DNA from: a virus
IMG/VR virus record: IMGVR_UViG_3300025168_000854
Location: 1-20,758 of that record
Length of the DNA stretch: 20,758 bases
Direction: 5' to 3' (one strand)
The translations under genes and the position numbers were made by a program. Positions within the stretch are counted from its first letter, which is position 1. Each line of letters opens with the position of its first letter. Of the stretch, positions 19,197-20,758 are shown in pieces. Below the pieces are notes generated by a model that ran no database searches, had not been told where the DNA came from, and worked only from the letters and a program-made list of their open reading frames with translations.

Positions 19197-19206
19197 GTGT
19201 TAAAAC
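19178..19206 (+). promoter_or_regulatory. Sigma70-like promoter of the 19231 gene
   Basis: TTGACA (19178-19183), 17 bases, TAAAAC (19201-19206). The ATG at 19231 follows after a TTTAACAGAAAGG ribosome site, a string repeated before the gene at 20271. Confidence 0.6.
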
Positions 19207-19230
19207 TTTATTTTTAACAGAAAGGTAAAA

Positions 19231-20211
19231 ATGACTAGAATAAGACTAAATACTGAGTATCGTAATAAAATCGCCAATCGTATGCGAGTGCATATTGAGG
19301 CTGAAGATACTCAAGAAAAAGAAAAGTATTTTCTTGCAAGAGAAAATATTAAAGGTGAACAAGACAAGGCGTGGGATTTAACTCACGAAATTGTAAGACG
19401 ACATTATACTGAAAGTGATGTTGAGAAAGCAAGATACCTACAAAAGAAATTTGACAATGTAGATACTATTGCTTCTGATAGTTGCTTTCATCTTGGTTAT
19501 ATGGGCAAAGCCGAAGATCGTGATGAAAATGATAAACCAATCATAGTTGATAAAAGAATATCACACCACTTTGATTTTAAAATTGACGGTGGTATCAAGG
19601 GTCAAGATAATGGTAGTCGTGACCACGATTTTGGATATGCTTATTTTCGTGATGAACTGAAAGCACAAGAGGGTTGTAATCCAGACATTGATATTGAAAT
19701 GAGTGGTAAAGATAGAAATCCTCACCAAACTAAATTTCAAGATGCAAATGATAAGTATCTTGGAACTACTGGTGGTCGTGATAATCAAACATCATATTCT
19801 AAAGAGTGGAATGATGATTATAAACTTGATTTGATTGGTCGAGAATATTGTCGAGATAGACAGCTTGATTGTTCAAAGCAAGAGTTTGACACTTTGATGA
19901 TTTGGCAACAAGCCAAAGGACATTTAATTCAATGTCATCAAAAATGGATAACTTCTGTTCTTAATCAAATGAAAGAGATTAAGATTGGATTAAAAGGTTA
20001 TAGATATTTAGATGAAGCTTTAGAGTTATCATCTGAATTAGGATTGAAACTTGATGAAAGTGAAATCATTAGAACGAACTCTACTGGTCTTACTATCTAC
20101 AATCCTAAGAACTTAGCTGATCGTATTAAGGCTATGAAGAACACAGAAAAAACAAGAGAGCAAAAGATAGCAGAAAGGATAATATACAACCAAGCACAAT
20201 CAGTAAATTAA
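19231..20211 (+). CDS. Large unrecognised phage protein, 326 residues
   Basis: The largest gene at the right end. The product is hydrophilic: a helical N-terminal part (MTRIRLNTEYRNKIANRMRV, then a long charged stretch), a Gly/Asp/His-rich middle with HHFDFKIDGGIKGQDNGSRD and GTTGGRDNQTSYSKEW, and a helical C-terminal part ending EKTREQKIAERIIYNQAQ. The middle, rich in Asp, Asn, His and Gly, could bind metal or act as a repeat-like structural domain, but no family is recognised. The start is set by AGAAAGG seven bases upstream. The gene is followed by a hairpin (20222-20248). Confidence 0.85.
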   Translation: MTRIRLNTEYRNKIANRMRVHIEAEDTQEKEKYFLARENIKGEQDKAWDLTHEIVRRHYTESDVEKARYLQKKFDNVDTIASDSCFHLGYMGKAEDRDENDKPIIVDKRISHHFDFKIDGGIKGQDNGSRDHDFGYAYFRDELKAQEGCNPDIDIEMSGKDRNPHQTKFQDANDKYLGTTGGRDNQTSYSKEWNDDYKLDLIGREYCRDRQLDCSKQEFDTLMIWQQAKGHLIQCHQKWITSVLNQMKEIKIGLKGYRYLDEALELSSELGLKLDESEIIRTNSTGLTIYNPKNLADRIKAMKNTEKTREQKIAERIIYNQAQSVN

Positions 20212-20221
20212 GACTAGACAT

Positions 20222-20248
20222 AGGGGATAATGTAGGATATTATCCCCT
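20222..20248 (+). terminator. Stem-loop after the 19231 gene
   Basis: AGGGGATAAT (20222-20231) pairs with ATTATCCCCT (20239-20248) around a 7-base loop, ten base pairs in all. Only a short T-rich stretch (TTATGTTTAA) follows, so it may be a weak terminator or an RNA-end protector. Confidence 0.55.
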
Positions 20249-20270
20249 TATGTTTAACAGAAAGGATAAC

Positions 20271-20465
20271 ATGACACTAGAAAGTAATAAGAAGTTTAAA
20301 ATCAAATACACAAAGCAAGACGGAGAAGAAGTAAGACGCTTTGGCATTCTAACGGATAACTGTAGAGGTTTGGGCAAAAGACTAAAAGACTTAAGACCTT
20401 TTTTACATTACTATGACTTAGATAAAAAAGGATATAGATACGCAACTAATTGGGAGATACTATGA
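20271..20465 (+). CDS. Small phage protein, function unknown
   Basis: A 64-residue protein when started at ATG 20271, which follows AGAAAGGATAAC; the frame also has ATG 20250 but that would lie in the hairpin arm region. The product: MTLESNKKFKIKYTKQDGEE, then RRFGILTDNCRGLGKRLKDL, then HYYDLDKKGYRYATNWEIL. It looks like a small beta domain. I do not recognise it. The last codon region overlaps the next ATG (ATGA). Confidence 0.7.
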   Translation: MTLESNKKFKIKYTKQDGEEVRRFGILTDNCRGLGKRLKDLRPFLHYYDLDKKGYRYATNWEIL

Positions 20466-20530
20466 TTGAACTATTTTTAATAATAACAATAGCATTAATA
20501 TTATTTGCTAGAGTATGGAGTGATAGATGA
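20462..20530 (+). CDS. 22-residue membrane peptide
   Basis: The frame MIELFLIITIALILFARVW-SDR begins with an ATGA overlap of the preceding stop and ends with an ATGA overlap of the next start. It is one membrane span. Chains of such overlapping tiny genes are the pattern of the window, so I accept it with moderate confidence. Confidence 0.5.
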   Translation: MIELFLIITIALILFARVWSDR

Positions 20531-20758
20531 AATATTGTCAAGGACCAGACTGCCATACTTATGAAACAATGGACAGAATACGTGGACCAAAAGGCGACAA
20601 GCATTATGAAACTAGAAGAAGATCATCATTTTATTATCTTGGTGGCAATGCGTGTGATATGAGATGTCAAAACGATTGGTTTAATAAGTTTGGTGAGCAG
20701 GCTGTTAATCACTTCGGCAGAATACACGAGCCTAAAAGATTAGTGCCAGAAAATGCGT
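20527..20758 (+). CDS. Cys-pair protein, incomplete at right edge
   Basis: The frame from ATG 20527 runs to the end (77 codons). It opens MKYCQGPDCHTYETMDRIRG and has ACDMRCQNDWFNKFGEQ later, giving four Cys (CxxxxC and CxxxC) as in a small zinc-binding domain. The RRRSSFYYLGGNACDMRCQ block is a recurrent phage signature I have seen in pelagiphages. The end is beyond the window. Confidence 0.7.
   Translation, partial: MKYCQGPDCHTYETMDRIRGPKGDKHYETRRRSSFYYLGGNACDMRCQNDWFNKFGEQAVNHFGRIHEPKRLVPENA

Overview
The window is a gene-dense, AT-rich piece of a tailed double-stranded DNA phage genome, or a prophage-like relative. The evidence is a phage-type family A DNA polymerase, a DUF3310 protein, a terminase small-subunit-like protein, a Gp88 protein, a TET-associated-type glycosyltransferase, a DUF6321-type basic protein and dozens of tiny overlapping genes joined by ATGA or TAATG stop/start overlaps. 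The low GC, the gene style and a phage speD suggest a marine phage of an alphaproteobacterium such as SAR11 or SAR116. That host is an inference. I see no capsid, tail or large terminase genes, no integrase, no tRNA and no CRISPR.

Layout. At the left edge a minus-strand SF2-type helicase fragment (1-175) is divergent from a long plus-strand replication operon (229-7276): two unrecognised proteins, a candidate ssDNA-binding protein, an AEP/TOTE-type primase, a UvrD-like SF1 helicase, a DUF3310 protein and a family A polymerase with proofreading domain and Leu at the position equivalent to E. coli Phe762. From 7285 to 10700 is a run of small genes: membrane proteins, a metallothionein-like Cys-rich peptide, TM-plus-coiled-coil proteins, an exported protein and several very basic short proteins. 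From 10740 to 12278 come a conserved phage protein, small exported Cys-pair proteins, a ribbon-helix-helix regulator, a zinc-ribbon protein and a lipoprotein. From 12281 to 15295 is an enzyme block: pyruvoyl-dependent SpeD-family decarboxylase, PD-(D/E)XK nuclease, DNA-modifying glycosyltransferase and RecB/Cas4-like exonuclease. After a 315-base AT-rich gap come a basic protein, the minus-strand TerS, a coiled-coil protein and a VRR-NUC nuclease.

Bases 17490-18850 form a distinct, more GC-rich minus-strand island (Gp88 plus three small genes). It is bounded by two copies of the inverted repeat TTAGAATTATTCTAA and studded with AGCTTG-type repeats, two of which run directly into sigma70 -35 boxes. 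Beyond it lie a possible structured RNA with small minus-strand ORFs, a 326-residue unknown protein, a hairpin and three more small genes running off the right edge.

Regulation is unusually readable. At least ten sigma70-like promoters (TTGAC[A/T], 16-17 bases, TATATT-like) can be placed, and three loci are interlocked divergent promoter pairs. At five starts the ATG lies only 6-7 bases after the -10 box, which predicts leaderless mRNAs and corrects two start sites. How the parts may work together: primase, SF1 helicase, PolA, SSB-like protein and the nucleases would form the replication and recombination set, and the glycosyltransferase would decorate hydroxymethylated bases made by an enzyme outside the window.
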